In this document: positions 24,759-33,880 of the stretch, piece by piece
How the letters are laid out: every line of letters begins with the position of its first letter
Numbering within the stretch: the first letter of the stretch is position 1
Assembly (NCBI RefSeq): GCF_900111305.1
Contig: NZ_FOGS01000001.1
Location: forward strand, 124,001 to 188,000
DNA from: Vreelandella subterranea
GTDB taxonomy: Bacteria; Pseudomonadota; Gammaproteobacteria; Pseudomonadales; Halomonadaceae
Direction: 5' to 3'
DNA length: 64,000 nucleotides
Translations under genes and position numbers: made by a program
The notes under the pieces: generated by a model
What the model saw: only the letters and a program-made list of their open reading frames with translations
Told to the model about the DNA's origin: nothing
The model's database searches: none

Positions 24759-26002
24759 CGCTGTCCTGTTTCGAGCTCGGCGAGCAGATGCTCAGTGTGA
24801 GCGAGGCGCGAACAGCGCTTGCCACCCTGATCGAACGGCCCCTGGGCAGTGAGTGCGTCGCCCTCGCGAATGCCCATGGTCGACGCCTTGCGGAAGACAT
24901 TACCGCCACGATCAACGTACCGCAGAACACTAATGCGGCAATGGACGGTGTGGCTCTGGCCTGGGAGAACAGCGCTCAAACCCACTGGGCACGGGTAGGC
25001 GATGCCTTTGCCGGGCAGGCGTTTGCGGGCAACGTCGCTGCCGGGCAGTGTGTGCGTATCACGACCGGCGCGCCGCTGCCGCCCGGCACCGATACGGTCA
25101 TCATGCGTGAGCAGTTGGTCGAGCATCACGACAGCGTGGTCATTGAAGCGCCCGAGCGTGTCAAACGTGGCCAGAACGTGCGCCAGGCGGGAGAGGACAT
25201 CACGATCGGCGACGTCGCGCTGCCCGCTGGCACGCGTTTAGACGCCGCGGCACTCGGGCTGGCCGCCTCTCTGGGGTGGGCGCGAGTACCTGTTTATCAG
25301 CGCCCCAGGGTGGCGATTTTCTCGACCGGCAACGAAGTCACGGCCCCTGGCGATCCGCTGCCTGGCGACGGTATTTACGACGCCAACCGCTTTACCCTGA
25401 CGGGGCTGCTCATCGAGCAGGGCGCTGAGGTCATTGACCTTGGCATCTTGCCGGACGACTTTACCGCGCTGACGGAAACCCTGGCAGACGCCGCGGCGAA
25501 AAGTGACCTGGTGATTTCCAGTGGCGGCGTGTCGGTGGGCCATGCCGATTTTACCCGTGATGCCCTCGAGCACCTTGGGCGGCTGGCGTTCTGGCGGGTG
25601 GCCCTGCGCCCGGGGCGTCCCATGGCCTGCGGCTGGCTGGGCGCAGCGCGTACGCCTTTCGTCGGCCTCCCCGGCAATCCCGTGGCCGTCATGGTAACCT
25701 TCCTGCAGTTCGTGGTGCCGTTGCTGCAACGGCTTCATGGTCGGCCGGTGACGCCACCGCGCCGACTCCAGGCGATTGCCGACGACACACTGAAAAGTCG
25801 CTTTCAACGGACAGACTTTCTCCGTGGCGTCTACCATAATGATAAAGACGGACGGCTACACGTTCGCAGCACCGGTGCCCAGGGGTCGGGCATTTTAACC
25901 TCAATGGTGGCCGCTAACTGTTTGATAGAGTTAGCCGATGACCAGGACGGCGCGCAACCAGGTGAGGTCGTCAGCATACAACCACTAACGGACTGGCTAT
26001 GA
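24755..26002 (+). CDS. moeA: Molybdopterin molybdenumtransferase MoeA (second copy)
   Basis: The 415-residue protein has the MoeA elements '[14 protein letters not shown]', '[20 protein letters not shown]', '[19 protein letters not shown]' and '[13 protein letters not shown]'. It differs from the MoeA at 12406-13611 along its whole length, for instance 'FRRTDFLRG'-type C-terminal sequence versus 'STGPRQHYMRV'. The C-terminal part is of the form seen in MoeA proteins linked to mobA. ATGA overlaps join it to mobA and moaA. In-window duplication of this step suggests specialisation, perhaps one copy for Fdh. Confidence 0.92.
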   Translation: MTLSCFELGEQMLSVSEARTALATLIERPLGSECVALANAHGRRLAEDITATINVPQNTNAAMDGVALAWENSAQTHWARVGDAFAGQAFAGNVAAGQCVRITTGAPLPPGTDTVIMREQLVEHHDSVVIEAPERVKRGQNVRQAGEDITIGDVALPAGTRLDAAALGLAASLGWARVPVYQRPRVAIFSTGNEVTAPGDPLPGDGIYDANRFTLTGLLIEQGAEVIDLGILPDDFTALTETLADAAAKSDLVISSGGVSVGHADFTRDALEHLGRLAFWRVALRPGRPMACGWLGAARTPFVGLPGNPVAVMVTFLQFVVPLLQRLHGRPVTPPRRLQAIADDTLKSRFQRTDFLRGVYHNDKDGRLHVRSTGAQGSGILTSMVAANCLIELADDQDGAQPGEVVSIQPLTDWL

Positions 26003-26991
26003 CCGAGCAACTGATCGACAACTTTGGCCGCCGCATCAACTATGTGCGTATATCGGTAACCGACCGCTGCGACTTCCGCTGCGTTTACTGCATGAGCGAG
26101 GAGATGACCTTTCTGCCCCGCGCGCAGGTACTGACGCTGGAAGAGTTGGCCATGGTCGCCCGCGCCTTTACCGAGCTCGGCGTCGAGAAAATCCGCCTCA
26201 CCGGCGGCGAACCCCTGGTACGCCGTGACATCACCCAGCTGGTGGATGAGATCGGCACGATGCCGGGGCTCAACGACTTTACCATGACCACCAACGGCGC
26301 CAGCCTGCGCAAGCATGCCAAACAGCTTTATGCGGGGGGCATGCGGCGCCTCAATATCAGCCTGGACTCGCTTGACCCGGAACGTTTCAAGCAGCTCACC
26401 CGCACCGGCGACCTGGACAAGGTGATCGATGGTATCCTCGCTGCCAAGGAAGCAGGCTTCGAGCGCATCAAGCTCAACGCGGTCATCCTCAAGGGCCGCA
26501 ATGAAGATGAAGTGCTGGATCTGGTCGACTTTGCCCGCCGTGAAGGGCTGGATATCAGCTTTATCGAGGAAATGCCGCTGGGCGACGTCTCCGACCACTC
26601 CCGTGCGGAAACCTTCTACTCGAGCGACGATGTCCAGGCGCTGATCGAAACCCGCTATCCGCTGATCGCCACCCCGGAAACCACGCCCGGCCCGTCACGC
26701 TATTTCCGCATGGCCGACAGCAACAGCCGTATCGGCTTTATCTCGCCGCACAGCCATAATTTCTGCGATACCTGCAACCGCGTACGCGTCACCGTCGAAG
26801 GACGCCTGCTGCTGTGCCTGGGCAACGAGCATTCGGTGGATCTGCGTGCGGTATTGCGTCGTCACCCGGGTGATATGCAGGCGCTCAAGAACGCCATCAT
26901 CAATGCCTTGCCGCTCAAGCCCGAGCGCCATCACTTCACCACCGATGGCGATGTCCAGGTGGTGCGCTTCATGAACATGACCGGCGGCTAA
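25999..26991 (+). CDS. moaA: GTP 3',8-cyclase MoaA
   Basis: This 330-residue radical-SAM enzyme starts molybdopterin synthesis from GTP. The SAM cluster motif is Cys24-x3-Cys28-x2-Cys31 ('[10 protein letters not shown]'). The second cluster uses Cys256, Cys259 and Cys273 ('[10 protein letters not shown]' onward). The C-terminus ends in Gly-Gly, required for activity in this family. Its start overlaps moeA by ATGA. MoaC, MoaD and MoaE are not in the window and must lie elsewhere. Confidence 0.95.
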   Translation: MTEQLIDNFGRRINYVRISVTDRCDFRCVYCMSEEMTFLPRAQVLTLEELAMVARAFTELGVEKIRLTGGEPLVRRDITQLVDEIGTMPGLNDFTMTTNGASLRKHAKQLYAGGMRRLNISLDSLDPERFKQLTRTGDLDKVIDGILAAKEAGFERIKLNAVILKGRNEDEVLDLVDFARREGLDISFIEEMPLGDVSDHSRAETFYSSDDVQALIETRYPLIATPETTPGPSRYFRMADSNSRIGFISPHSHNFCDTCNRVRVTVEGRLLLCLGNEHSVDLRAVLRRHPGDMQALKNAIINALPLKPERHHFTTDGDVQVVRFMNMTGG

Positions 26992-26993
26992 CG

Positions 26994-28016
26994 GTGTCAG
27001 GGTTAGCCAATGTGCCGGTGCATATCATCACCGGCTTTCTGGGCAGCGGCAAAACAACGCTTATCCACAGCCTGATCGAGCAGAAGCCTGTGGATGAAAA
27101 ATGGGCGATCCTGGTCAACGAGTTTGGCCAGATCGGTATCGATCAGGCAATGTTCGAAACACGTGACGATGTGGTGGTCAAAGGCTTGCCGGGTGGCTGT
27201 CTATGCTGCCAGCTAGCGTTCGTGATGCAGGCGGCTCTGGTCAACCTACTGGCTCGCAGCCAACCCGACCGGGTGATCATCGAGCCCTCAGGGCTTGGCC
27301 ATCCGGCAGGTTTGGTGGATCTGCTGCGCAGCGAGGCATTTCAGGGTGTCGTCGACGTACGCGATATTGTGACGACGCTTGACCCGCGTCGCCTGGATGA
27401 ACCGCGCGTGGTCGCCCACGAAACCTTCCGCGACCAGCTCGAGATTGCCGACGCCATTGCCCTGACCATGCGCGACCAAAGCACCGCCGAGCAGCTCAGT
27501 GCGGCCCACGCCTTCGTTGCTGAACGTTGGCCACCGCGCAAGTGGGTCCATGAGGCCGATCATGGTCGGCTGCCACTGGCGCGCCTGCTGGAAAGCGGCA
27601 GCGCTCAACGCGACGGGCTTGAAACGCCTGCGGCTCACCAACCGCTGTCCGCCACTCCCAGCCTCGAAGGCGGCTTTTTCGACTTCCCGCCTGCTCCCGG
27701 CACGCCACAGTGTGAAAGCGGTGCATCGCTGGGTTATACAAGTATCGGCTTGCGCTGGCACCCGAGTGACTGCTTTGACCTGGACCGCCTGGCCGCCTAT
27801 TTCGGTGAGCTTTCCCGGGACGTGCGGATCAAGGGCGTCTTCCACACCCATGATGGCTGGCGACAGCTCAACCGCGCAGATGGCACGCTAAGCGTCACGC
27901 CATCCACCTGGCGTCAGGACTCACGCCTGGAACTCATTGCCCCCGAATCATCCTCTCCTCATATGCCCAGCGCGGAGTCACTCAAAGCGGCGCTCGCCGA
28001 CACCTTAAAAAGCTAA
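26994..28016 (+). CDS. CobW/YjiA-family GTPase, probable metal chaperone
   Basis: The 340-residue protein has the Walker A motif 'GFLGSGKTTL' near residue 14, the metal-binding 'GGCLCC' motif near residue 66, and a C-terminal CobW_C domain with 'RIKGVFHTHDGWRQLNR'. Such GTPases deliver zinc or other metals. The GTG start lies 2 bases after the moaA stop, so it is the last gene of the cofactor operon. A role in metal delivery for cofactor enzymes is inferred. Its 3' end overlaps the convergent GGDEF-EAL gene by 12 bases. Confidence 0.85.
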   Translation: MSGLANVPVHIITGFLGSGKTTLIHSLIEQKPVDEKWAILVNEFGQIGIDQAMFETRDDVVVKGLPGGCLCCQLAFVMQAALVNLLARSQPDRVIIEPSGLGHPAGLVDLLRSEAFQGVVDVRDIVTTLDPRRLDEPRVVAHETFRDQLEIADAIALTMRDQSTAEQLSAAHAFVAERWPPRKWVHEADHGRLPLARLLESGSAQRDGLETPAAHQPLSATPSLEGGFFDFPPAPGTPQCESGASLGYTSIGLRWHPSDCFDLDRLAAYFGELSRDVRIKGVFHTHDGWRQLNRADGTLSVTPSTWRQDSRLELIAPESSSPHMPSAESLKAALADTLKS

Positions 28017-30698
28017 GGACTCATGCCTCAGCCACGCCTCAAGGACGTCCAGGGGCATGGGCTGCCCGAACAGGAAGCCTTGGTAAGCTTGGCAGCCATG
28101 GGCCAAAAGCCACGCCTGCTGGGCGTCGCTCTCGACGCCTTCGGCCACGATCTCCAGCGACAGACTTTGTGCCAGCGCAATGGTGCTCTCCACGATGGCG
28201 GCATTCGCCTTGCTGTCGATCACCTGTTGGACAAAGGATTGATCGATTTTTAGCTGATCCAGAGGCAGGTGCGCCAAATAGGCCAGCGATGAGTAACCGG
28301 TACCATAGTCATCCAGCGAAAAACGCACGCCCTGCTGCTTGAGTTGCCGCATTTTCTCACGGGCATCATCGCGCTCTTCGACAAAGAGCGACTCCGTCAC
28401 TTCCAGTTTCAGTCTGTGACTGGGCGCGCCCGTGCGCTGCAATATCGACTCCACCTTGTTGACGAAATCGACCTGCCGGAACTGCAGTGGGCTGACGTTG
28501 ACCGCCACGCTCAACTCGGCAAACCCAGGCTGATGGGCCCATTGCGCCAATTGCTGACAGGCCGCCTCCAGCACCCAATCACCTACCGGGTTGATCAGCT
28601 CGGTCGATTCGAGCAGGGGAATGAACTCGCCAGGCATGACCAATCCGCGTTCGGGATGTTGCCAACGCAGCAGACCTTCGACCCCTATGCAGCGGCCCTC
28701 CTGGTCAACTTGAGGCTGATAATGCAGCCGCCATTCCTCATTCGCCAACGCTTGGCTCAGTTCGTTTTCCAGGCGAACCCGTGCCAACAACTCGGCTTGC
28801 ATGGTAGGGTCAAAAAAGCTCAAGGCGCAGCGACCACTGCTTTTGGCCTGGAAAAGCGCCATGTCCGCCTGCTGCAAGTAATCATCGACTGAGCTGGCGT
28901 GGTCGTTTACCACCGTAATCCCGATACTTGCCGTGACGTTAAGGCTCTCGCCCCGGATCATCACCGGCAGTCGAATCAAGTCTTGAAGTTTCTGCGCGAT
29001 ATTTTCGGCAAGTTCAGCAGTGTGCTCCCGGCTTTGACTCATGCCTTCGATCAGCACGGCGAATTCATCGCTCCCCAGCCGTGCCAGGGTGTCCGTTTCA
29101 CGCAGCGTTTGCCCAATTAAACGGGCGAGATGCTGCAGCAGTTGATCACCAACGTAGTGGCCCAGGGTATCGTTGATTTGCTTGAAGTTATCGATATCGA
29201 TAAACAGCAAGGCACCCCAGCGAGCATGACGATTCACGTCCTTTAAAGCCGCCTCCATGCGATCCATGAACAGACGCCGATTGGCAAGCCCGGTCAACGG
29301 GTCGTAAAACGCCAGCTGGTGAATTTCCTGCTCTGCCGCTTTACTCTCGCTAATGTCGCTCATGGTGGCCACGTAATGAGTCAGGGCGCCTTGCGGGTCG
29401 TAAACGGCACTAATGGTCAGCCATTCGGGAAACACATCGCCATTCTTGCGGCGGCTCCAGATTTCTCCTTCCCAACTGCCGGCTACCTGAACCCGCTGCC
29501 ATAATTTGCGGTAGAAAGCGGCATCATGTCGGCCAGAGTTCAATATCCGCGTGCTTTTACCCACCAGCTCGTCTTCGCTATAGCCGGTAATCCGCGTAAA
29601 GGTGTTGTTGACTTTCAAAACATGGCCGTTTGCATCGGCAATCAACATGCCCAGATGGGTCTGGAAGGCCGTGGCGGAGATGCGCAGTTCCGCTTCACTT
29701 TGGTGTAACCGATGTTCAAAGCGCAGCCGGTTAAGGTAGTGACGCACGCCCCAGGCGCCCAGCAGCGCAATCAGCAGCATCACGCCTGCCAGTATCCCGG
29801 CACGCTGTCGCCAGTTGGCCAATTGAAGCTGGACGTCCTCGCCTACGACCACGAGCAGCGGCAACTCTTCTATCCACTGCATCTGAAACAGGCGTTCGCG
29901 CTGATCCAGCGGGGAGGTCAAACGCAGCGACCATGTATCAGCCTCCCGCTCAAGCATCATGCGTGTCTCGGGGCTTTCCACCTGCCACCCGGCGGTAATG
30001 GGGTCCTCAAGGGGGGGTAAACGGGCAATCAGCTTTAGCTCGCTATCCACCAGCGCAATACTCTCACCACTGGATAAGCCCAGCCTTTTCAGGGCACGCT
30101 CAAAGACAAGGGGCGATATACGCGCCACCGCAATGCCGCCAAACTCGCCGTTGTCACGGGTCAAGCGCCGCGCTTGATAGAGGTAATACTGCTCATCATC
30201 CAATGCCGAGTAGAGCGGCGTCACCATTTTGGTGCGATCATCCTGATCACGAAAGGCTTTAAAAAACGCGCTGCCGCTGAGATCAAGCCCCACCAGGTTG
30301 GCTCGCAGCGCACTGGCTTGGACAATACCGTTGGCATCAATAATGCCGATATCATCAATCCATTCGACGGAACGCGTTCGGTTACGTAGCACCTGCTGAA
30401 TAGACGAAGGCGCGTCCTGCGGCGGAATGCCCTGCACCTGCACAAGTTCGGCAATACTCAACAGCGCTTGACCGCTCTGCGCGAAAACGCCTTTCGCCCA
30501 CTCGGTCACGACATCGGCACGGGCCGCGTTGCGCGTTTCAAGAGCTTGAATTTCCTGTCGATACTGTTCGTAGAGTACCCACACAAAGATACTCAGGAGC
30601 AGCAACAGCGCCACCCCGTAAAGCGTTAAAGCACCACGGCGCTGCTGGCGATACTTCTTCGCCAAATCGGCCGATAACGGGGTAACAGGTTGTGGCAT
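28005..30698 (-). CDS. Membrane PAS-GGDEF-EAL protein (cyclic-di-GMP turnover)
   Basis: The protein has 897 residues. Membrane helices at about 24-44 and 298-318 flank a periplasmic Cache-like sensor. A PAS domain (about 335-455) follows, then GGDEF and EAL domains. The GGDEF site reads GSDEF (542-546), and a phosphodiesterase 'EAL' reads EGL (674-676). The catalytic Glu, 'DDYGTGYSS', 'KIDQSFV' and 'EGVE' residues remain, so phosphodiesterase activity is likely. Cyclase activity is doubtful. The ribosome site is weak. It is a single gene convergent with the CobW gene; no cognate target is visible. Confidence 0.9.
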   Translation of the reverse strand: MPQPVTPLSADLAKKYRQQRRGALTLYGVALLLLLSIFVWVLYEQYRQEIQALETRNAARADVVTEWAKGVFAQSGQALLSIAELVQVQGIPPQDAPSSIQQVLRNRTRSVEWIDDIGIIDANGIVQASALRANLVGLDLSGSAFFKAFRDQDDRTKMVTPLYSALDDEQYYLYQARRLTRDNGEFGGIAVARISPLVFERALKRLGLSSGESIALVDSELKLIARLPPLEDPITAGWQVESPETRMMLEREADTWSLRLTSPLDQRERLFQMQWIEELPLLVVVGEDVQLQLANWRQRAGILAGVMLLIALLGAWGVRHYLNRLRFEHRLHQSEAELRISATAFQTHLGMLIADANGHVLKVNNTFTRITGYSEDELVGKSTRILNSGRHDAAFYRKLWQRVQVAGSWEGEIWSRRKNGDVFPEWLTISAVYDPQGALTHYVATMSDISESKAAEQEIHQLAFYDPLTGLANRRLFMDRMEAALKDVNRHARWGALLFIDIDNFKQINDTLGHYVGDQLLQHLARLIGQTLRETDTLARLGSDEFAVLIEGMSQSREHTAELAENIAQKLQDLIRLPVMIRGESLNVTASIGITVVNDHASSVDDYLQQADMALFQAKSSGRCALSFFDPTMQAELLARVRLENELSQALANEEWRLHYQPQVDQEGRCIGVEGLLRWQHPERGLVMPGEFIPLLESTELINPVGDWVLEAACQQLAQWAHQPGFAELSVAVNVSPLQFRQVDFVNKVESILQRTGAPSHRLKLEVTESLFVEERDDAREKMRQLKQQGVRFSLDDYGTGYSSLAYLAHLPLDQLKIDQSFVQQVIDSKANAAIVESTIALAQSLSLEIVAEGVESDAQQAWLLAHGCQAYQGFLFGQPMPLDVLEAWLRHESLAF

Positions 30699-30858
30699 TG
30701 CGCGGGCGCCTTGTCATAAAGTGGCACTAAACAAACAGAACCGTCCTAACATAAGCTCAAACGTCGATGATATTGAAGAACTATTTTTGAAAAGTACATC
30801 GGCCTTTTTCGATTCCTCTATCATTAAATCAACTGATTACCCGCCATGAGAGCTTGAT

Positions 30859-31782
30859 ATGCCCGCGCTTGGTCAAATGAGCGACTATGAGATTCGTCTG
30901 ATTCGTGTTTTTCAAACGGTGGTGGAGTGCGGTGGCTTTACGGCGGCCGAGACCACGCTGGGCATCAGCCGGTCAGCAATCAGCCAGCATATGAGCGACC
31001 TGGAAGGGCGGCTGGGCTTTTCGCTGTGTCAGCGAGGACGTGGCGGGTTCAGCCTGACCGAAGAAGGCAAGGAGATTTATCAGGCAGGCCTGACGCTGAT
31101 TTCCGCGCTGGAAACCTTCAAAAGTGATGTCAACGCGCTGCATCACACCATCAGGGGCGAGCTGAATATCGGCATTACCGACAACCTGGTGACGCTACCC
31201 GCCATGAATGTCACCCATGCATTGGCCAGGCTCAGCGCCCCGGAGCACGATGTCACGCTGAACATACACATGGAGCCCTCGGATGCGGTGATTCGCAGCG
31301 TGATGGATGGCCACCTGCATGTCGGGGTCGTGCCCGCGGTCAACCTGCCCACCAGCCTGGATACTCAGCATCTCTACGATGAACCTTCCTTCCTGTACTG
31401 CTCGGTGGGGCACCCGTTGTTCGATAAGGCCAGCGATCGCCTCACGCTGGCCGAGCTTGCGTACCATCCCGCCATATCGCCCCGCTATCCACTGCCCGCT
31501 GAGGCACGCCAGGCCCACGATGCCCTCAACCTGCGCGCCTCTGCGTCTGACCGTGAGGGCGCGGCATTTTTGATTCTCACCGGACGTTTTATTGGTTTTC
31601 TTCCCGAGCACGTCGCGGATCAATGGGTCTCGGCAGGCAAAATGCGCGCCCTGAACAGCACAAGCCAGCACTACCGTATCCCCTTTGTGCTCATTGCCCG
31701 CCGCGACCGCCGCCCCAACCGTGTCGTTGACGCCTTTTTAAACTTCATCGATACGCCACAAACGCCAACACCCGGCATCTAG
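30859..31782 (+). CDS. LysR-family transcriptional regulator, candidate regulator of the pyrimidine genes
   Basis: The 307-residue protein has an N-terminal helix-turn-helix ('GGFTAAETTLGISRSAISQHMSDLEGRLGF', about 25-55) and a LysR substrate domain from about 95. The ATG at 30859 has a weak ribosome site; a second in-frame ATG at 30877 is possible. It converges on the NCS1 permease gene, which itself diverges from the pyrimidine catabolic operon. That position makes it a candidate regulator of both, sensing an unknown pyrimidine-related ligand. Confidence 0.85.
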   Translation: MPALGQMSDYEIRLIRVFQTVVECGGFTAAETTLGISRSAISQHMSDLEGRLGFSLCQRGRGGFSLTEEGKEIYQAGLTLISALETFKSDVNALHHTIRGELNIGITDNLVTLPAMNVTHALARLSAPEHDVTLNIHMEPSDAVIRSVMDGHLHVGVVPAVNLPTSLDTQHLYDEPSFLYCSVGHPLFDKASDRLTLAELAYHPAISPRYPLPAEARQAHDALNLRASASDREGAAFLILTGRFIGFLPEHVADQWVSAGKMRALNSTSQHYRIPFVLIARRDRRPNRVVDAFLNFIDTPQTPTPGI

Positions 31783-31793
31783 CCGGGTGTTGG
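31765..31793. terminator. Bidirectional terminator between LysR and NCS1 genes
   Basis: A perfect 12-base stem (CCAACACCCGGC at 31765-31776 against GCCGGGTGTTGG at 31782-31793) with loop ATCTA includes the LysR stop codon. It sits between converging genes and could serve both. It has no long T-run. Confidence 0.6.
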
Positions 31794-31818
31794 TGAGGCA
31801 TCTTGGTAAAGTGCGCGA

Positions 31819-33339
31819 CTAGGGGAGTTGCTCGGCGGGCTCCTTGTCCGCCACCGGCGACGGCCCCACCGACGGTGCGGAGGAAAACACCTGACTGGCG
31901 ACATAGTAAACGATCGCGCCAAGCGCCGAGCCGGTAAACCAGCCGTAGTCATAGAACCAGTACATCGTGCCGGTGGTCAGCGAAATCAGTGTCAGCGCCA
32001 CGGGCACGCCAAAGGCGATAAAACCGGCAATATTGACAGCCGGATACGCATGGCTGTCCATATACAGGCTGGGCACATCCAGACGCTGCTTTTTAATCAG
32101 GAAGTAATCCACGGCCATGATACCGGCGATCGGGCCCAGCAGGCTGGAATACCCCAGCAGCCAGTTGGAGTACATCTGTTCAAGCGATACCCCCGGGGGA
32201 ATGATGCCCGCTTTTTGTAGCAGGTCGTAACCCATCAGCAGCACACCCACCGCGCCAGTTAGAAGAACGCCTCGAGTCTGGTTGATCAATTTGGGCGCAA
32301 TATTCTGGAAATCGTTGGTGGGTGAAACAATGTTCGCCGCCGTATTCGTCGATAGGGTTGCGACGATAATCAACAACATCGCCAATACGACCCAAAACGG
32401 GCTATCGATCATGCCAATCAGATTGACCGGATCGGCAATCGTTTGCCCTACCAGCGACTCAGAGGCAGCGGTCATCACCACACCCAGCGAGGCAAAGAAA
32501 AACATCGTCAGCGGCAGGCCGATCACCTGCCCGGCAATCTGGTCTTTCTGGCTTTTGGCAAAGCGACTGAAGTCAGGAATATTCAGCGACAGCGTGGCCC
32601 AGAAGCCCACCATGGCAGTTAACCCGGCAAAGAAGTAGCCATACACCGACGCCCCTTCAGGACGCGATGGCGGCTGCGCCAGCAGCTCGGTCATCGAAGT
32701 GTGCGGCCAGGCCCACACCATCAAACCGATACCCACCGCCAGCAGCAAAGGCGCAGCCAGCGTTTCCAGCCATTTGATCGATTCCGCACCGCGAATCACT
32801 ACGTACAGGTTCATCGCGCCAAACACGAAGAAACCGATGACCTCACCGACGCCCCCCAGCGCCGCCCAGGCCGGTATCAGTTCCGAGAGCAAAAGATGAA
32901 TGGCCAGCCCGCCAAACATGGTCTGGATACCAAACCATCCGCATCCGACCAGGGCGCGCACCAGACACGGTACGTTGGAGCCAAAGATCCCGAACGAGGA
33001 GCGCAGGACTACGGGGAAAGGAATCCCGAATTTCGTCCCCGGAAAGGCGTTGAGCGTCAGCGGAATCAAGACAATCACATTGGCGAGTAATATCGCGAAC
33101 AGCGCCTCACCAACGCTCAAGCCGAAGTAGGCCGTTAACACGCCCCCCAGCGTATAGGTGGGTACGCAAATCGCCATTCCCACCCAAAGCGCGGCGATAT
33201 TCCATTTTGACCAGGTTCGCTCGCTTGCTTGCGTGGGTGCAATGTCCTCATTGAAACGCGAACTGGAACGAACGTCGTCCCCCACGTTCAGCTCAATCAG
33301 CCCGTCTCGATCTACCATTTGAGAGGTTGTTTTCGTCAT
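31819..33339 (-). CDS. NCS1-family nucleobase:cation symporter
   Basis: The 506-residue protein has about 12 membrane helices. NCS1 hallmarks include 'WNIAALWVGMAICVPTYTLGG' in helix 1 and 'NTAANIVSPTNDFQNIAPK' late in the sequence. It resembles the branch that carries allantoin, hydantoins or uracil rather than the CodB branch encoded at 48938. The start follows AGGAGAG at good spacing. It faces away from the beta-ureidopropionase/dihydropyrimidinase/PreTA operon, so uracil, thymine or dihydropyrimidines are likely substrates. The exact one is inferred. Confidence 0.9.
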   Translation of the reverse strand: MTKTTSQMVDRDGLIELNVGDDVRSSSRFNEDIAPTQASERTWSKWNIAALWVGMAICVPTYTLGGVLTAYFGLSVGEALFAILLANVIVLIPLTLNAFPGTKFGIPFPVVLRSSFGIFGSNVPCLVRALVGCGWFGIQTMFGGLAIHLLLSELIPAWAALGGVGEVIGFFVFGAMNLYVVIRGAESIKWLETLAAPLLLAVGIGLMVWAWPHTSMTELLAQPPSRPEGASVYGYFFAGLTAMVGFWATLSLNIPDFSRFAKSQKDQIAGQVIGLPLTMFFFASLGVVMTAASESLVGQTIADPVNLIGMIDSPFWVVLAMLLIIVATLSTNTAANIVSPTNDFQNIAPKLINQTRGVLLTGAVGVLLMGYDLLQKAGIIPPGVSLEQMYSNWLLGYSSLLGPIAGIMAVDYFLIKKQRLDVPSLYMDSHAYPAVNIAGFIAFGVPVALTLISLTTGTMYWFYDYGWFTGSALGAIVYYVASQVFSSAPSVGPSPVADKEPAEQLP

Positions 33340-33880
33340 TGGTCTCTCCTCAGTGTCATCCTGCTTCCCAGAAAACCCTCACGGTCTGAGGTTATTTCAA
33401 GCAATAAGCGTGCCGACTAAGTCGCCCTAGGCACTTAACTTATTGATCAAAAAACTGTCTTCAAGGACAAGAATTTTATTGTTTTCGTCATCTTTCCGAC
33501 TTCTGAGTCACCGAATACCCGGCGGACTCAAAAAGGCTAGATCAAAAAAAATATTTGCACCAATTTTAAACATGAAAAACTGAATTTATTTCCATAATAA
33601 AAATACAAATCACTGATTTAAAATAGTTAATTTAAAAATCCAAAACAGTGCGCACCTTCACCAGATTAGGGCTTCCTCAATGCTAAAATAAAAAAATCAA
33701 TTTAACTCAATGAGTTAAAATCCATCTTAAAAAAACCACCGACTGACTTGCTAAAACGCACAACCTGACGATACTTTCTTAAAAGCTGTCTAAATGGTCA
33801 GTTTTATGAACCACCCGCTTACAACAGAACATCAAATAACACCAATATTTTGGCCTAACGCAAATAAGAGGGATTGTCTG
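33340..33880. other. 541-base AT-rich divergent regulatory region of the pyrimidine locus
   Basis: There is no credible gene. The stretch from about 33540 to 33790 is strikingly AT-rich compared with the flanking genes. It contains the perfect palindrome at 33701-33719, a TTGATCAA word at 33443-33450 and a TGGTCA half-site at 33795-33800. It must hold promoters for the NCS1 gene and the catabolic operon. The length is unusual for such a dense region. Confidence 0.6.
33701..33719. promoter_or_regulatory. 19-base palindrome, candidate operator of the pyrimidine operon
   Basis: TTTAACTCA and TGAGTTAAA flank a single A in the AT-rich divergent region, 161 bases upstream of the beta-ureidopropionase start codon. 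It fits a dimeric regulator site, for example the nearby LysR protein. The regulator is not proven. Confidence 0.5.

Noticed and set aside
33795..33800. RutR operator upstream of the pyrimidine operon
   Set aside because: Only a TGGTCA half-site is present; the inverted partner needed for TTGACCA-N2-TGGTCAA is missing.
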